DNA of 64,000 nucleotides from Actinomycetes bacterium (lineage in GTDB: Bacteria; Actinomycetota; Actinomycetes; Propionibacteriales; Nocardioidaceae), in contig JAEWXC010000026.1 in assembly GCA_023396115.1 (NCBI GenBank), forward strand, positions 1-64,000, in the 5' to 3' direction. The notes under the pieces were generated by a model. It worked only from the letters and a program-made list of their open reading frames with translations. It was not told the origin of the DNA and did no database searches. Numbering within the stretch: the first letter of the stretch is position 1; every line of letters begins with the position of its first letter. The position numbers and the translations under genes were made by a program. Shown piece after piece: positions 62,655-64,000 of this stretch.

Positions 62655-63508
62655 TGGACCTCCAGCCCGGCGAGTCGGGCCAGCTCGGCCTCGGGGTCGA
62701 AGTCCGCGGCCGGCCAGTCGAGGTCGAGCCCCTGCAGGGCGCGCAACAGCAGCGAGGTCACCGCCAGGTTCCGGTACCACTTGCGGTCCGCCGGGACGAC
62801 GTGCCAGGGCGCGTGCGCGGTGTCGGTCCGGGTCAGCGCCACCTGGTAGGCCTCCCGGTAGGCGGCCCACCGGGCCCGCTCGTCGACGTCGCCGGGGTTG
62901 TACTTCCAGTGCTTGGCCGGGTTGGTGAGTCGCTCGCGCAGCCGTTCGCGCTGCTCGTCGGCGCTGATGTGCAGCATCACCTTCACCACCACGACGCCGT
63001 CCTCGACCAGGTCGGCCTCGAACGCGTTGATCGCGTCGTAGCGACGCTCCAGCTCCGCGGCGTCGGCCCACCCGTGCACCCGGTGGATCAGCACGTCCTC
63101 GTAGTGGGAGCGGTCGAAGACGCCCAGGTGACCGGGCTCGGGCAGGGCGTTGGCAATCCGCCAGAGGAAGTCGTGCTGCTTCTCCTCCTCGGTGGGCGCC
63201 TTGAACGCCTTGATCCGGACGCCCTGCGGGTCGACCAGGCCGACGCAGTGCCGCAGCACGCCGCCCTTGCCGGAGGTGTCCATGCCCTGCAGCACCAGCA
63301 GCACCCGGGGTGCGGTGCCCGCGCCGGAGCGCTGGGCCCAGAGCTTCTCCTGCAGCTCACCGAGCTCCTCGGCCAGGGCGGCCAGGGCCTGCTCGCCGGC
63401 GTCCTTGTCGCCGGTGAAGCCCGGCGTGGCGTCGGTCGGCAGGGCCAGCAGGTCGAGCGGTGCGGCCGGCAGGCGAAGGGCCGAGGGGTCCACCGGTGGC
63501 TGCGTCAT
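62651..63508 (-). CDS. PPK2 family polyphosphate:nucleotide phosphotransferase
   Basis: A 285-aa PPK2 enzyme: Walker A-like LVLQGMDTSGKGGVLRH, the VFDRSHYEDVLI Walker B region with catalytic Asp, and the lid motif NPAKHWKYNPGDVDERARW. PPK2 enzymes pass phosphate between polyphosphate and nucleotides; direction and base cannot be told from sequence. It heads the PPK2 - HipA-like - DUF3037 run with 4-nt overlaps. A CATGAT hexamer 6 nt before the ATG may be a weak -10. Confidence 0.9.
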   Translation of the reverse strand: MTQPPVDPSALRLPAAPLDLLALPTDATPGFTGDKDAGEQALAALAEELGELQEKLWAQRSGAGTAPRVLLVLQGMDTSGKGGVLRHCVGLVDPQGVRIKAFKAPTEEEKQHDFLWRIANALPEPGHLGVFDRSHYEDVLIHRVHGWADAAELERRYDAINAFEADLVEDGVVVVKVMLHISADEQRERLRERLTNPAKHWKYNPGDVDERARWAAYREAYQVALTRTDTAHAPWHVVPADRKWYRNLAVTSLLLRALQGLDLDWPAADFDPEAELARLAGLEVQ

Positions 63509-63559
63509 GGGCCCATCATGGCCGACGCCGTGCTCGGGCCGGCGACCAGTGGGCTCCGG

Positions 63560-64000
63560 TCAGCGCGTCGGCGCGTGGGGGCCCAGCACCCGGTCCAGGT
63601 CGAGCGTGCAGCCCACGACGGTCGTCGTGGTGCCGTCGGCCTCCGGTTCGTCGAACCAGGTGCCCGGGGTGAACCCGGCCTTGGCCAGGGCACGCAGGCT
63701 GGCGCCGTTGCGGTGGTCGGGTGCGGCGAAGCAGTGCTGGGCGTCGGTGAAGCGGTCCCGGACCCCCGCGGCCCACGCCCCCAGGGCCCGGGTGCCCAGC
63801 CCCCGGCCGACCCAGGCGGGCTCACCGATCGCGAAGTCGCAGCCGATGGCGTCGGGGTCCGGGGTGAGCTGGGCGTACTCGGGGTAGTCGGAGAGCCGGT
63901 ACTCCTGGAGGAAGCCGACCGAGCGGCCGTTGACCTCGATCGCCCACATGGTGGTGGGGGTCGCGCCGTCGATGTCGCGGCCGTAGCGGGCTGTCACCGT
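63560..64000 (-). CDS. GNAT acetyltransferase, aminoglycoside 6'-N-acetyltransferase-like (5' end outside window)
   Basis: At least 146 codons of a GNAT protein; the frame stays open through the right edge, so the start is outside. WAIEVNGRSVGFLQEYRLSDYPEY and IGEPAWVGRGLGTRALGAW (acetyl-CoA loop GRGLGT) match the AAC(6')-Ib-like group common in actinobacteria. DNA-encoded drug resistance cannot be concluded from this. Located 51 nt upstream of the PPK2 gene, on the same strand. Confidence 0.85.
   Translation of the reverse strand, partial: TVTARYGRDIDGATPTTMWAIEVNGRSVGFLQEYRLSDYPEYAQLTPDPDAIGCDFAIGEPAWVGRGLGTRALGAWAAGVRDRFTDAQHCFAAPDHRNGASLRALAKAGFTPGTWFDEPEADGTTTTVVGCTLDLDRVLGPHAPTR

Overview
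This is a high-GC actinobacterial chromosome segment. Gene order (rarA / alaS-ruvX-mltG-aroE-aro; hisS / relA-apt-yajC-ruvBAC-yebC; thrS-HIT-pgsA), a stand-alone SsgA-like protein, a type II dehydroquinase, Fe-S APS reductase and frequent leaderless genes point to Propionibacteriales, most likely Nocardioides or a close relative (inference from gene content; no database was consulted). No insertion sequence, prophage or CRISPR array was seen. Almost every long ORF antisense to these genes is a GC-rich shadow.

Layout. 1-10.5 kb (minus strand): a conserved block running DUF6167 gene - alaS - ruvX - mltG - aroE - prepilin peptidase, then aroC-aroK-aroB-aroQ joined by 4-nt overlaps (shikimate pathway), and a CsbD stress protein. 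10.5-18.7 kb: rarA and a complete peptide ABC importer in the unusual order oppC-oppA-[two strong hairpins]-oppB-oppD-oppF. 18.7-31.7 kb: aspS, hisS and a metallo-hydrolase, a divergent DUF349 gene, then relA, apt, yajC, ruvB, ruvA, ruvC (with a LexA/SOS box), yebC and pdxT. Compared with the usual order, secD and secF are missing between yajC and apt. 31.8-41.3 kb: two plus-strand flavoenzyme genes split pdxT from pdxS; pdxS is divergent from a MocR-type pdxR regulator; then pgsA, an inositol-phosphatase-like gene, a HIT protein, thrS and a membrane protein. The PIM acyltransferase and mannosyltransferase genes usually next to pgsA are absent here. 41.3-44.5 kb: six tRNA genes (Val-GAC x2, Gly-GCC x2, Cys-GCA, Val-CAC) with class IV aminotransferase, SsgA-like and PGPGW genes. 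44.5-51.7 kb: small lipoprotein, potassium channel with TrkA domains, YihY protein, a MOSC / AidB-like / methyltransferase run, and glyA. 51.7-55.6 kb: an assimilatory sulfate reduction operon (ferredoxin-sulfite reductase, zinc ribbon, APS reductase, His-rich 31-aa micro-ORF, sirohydrochlorin chelatase) preceded by a 29-codon leader peptide ending in a Cys-rich tail, a likely cysteine attenuator. 55.7-61.5 kb: six overlapping genes encoding a VanX-like D-Ala-D-Ala dipeptidase, an alanine-racemase-fold enzyme, a Ddl-family ligase, an acyltransferase-3 membrane protein and a two-component system. 61.5-64 kb: DUF3037, HipA-like kinase, PPK2 and a GNAT acetyltransferase cut by the window end.

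Most striking: the 55.7-61.5 kb operon carries all the parts of a VanC/VanG-type peptidoglycan-precursor remodelling cluster, with the membrane domain and racemase domain of VanT apparently on separate genes. Other notable signals are the cysteine leader peptide, the LexA box before ruvC, the PdxR operator region, and a set of TANNNT boxes placed 6-8 nt before start codons (leaderless transcription), which help fix several starts.
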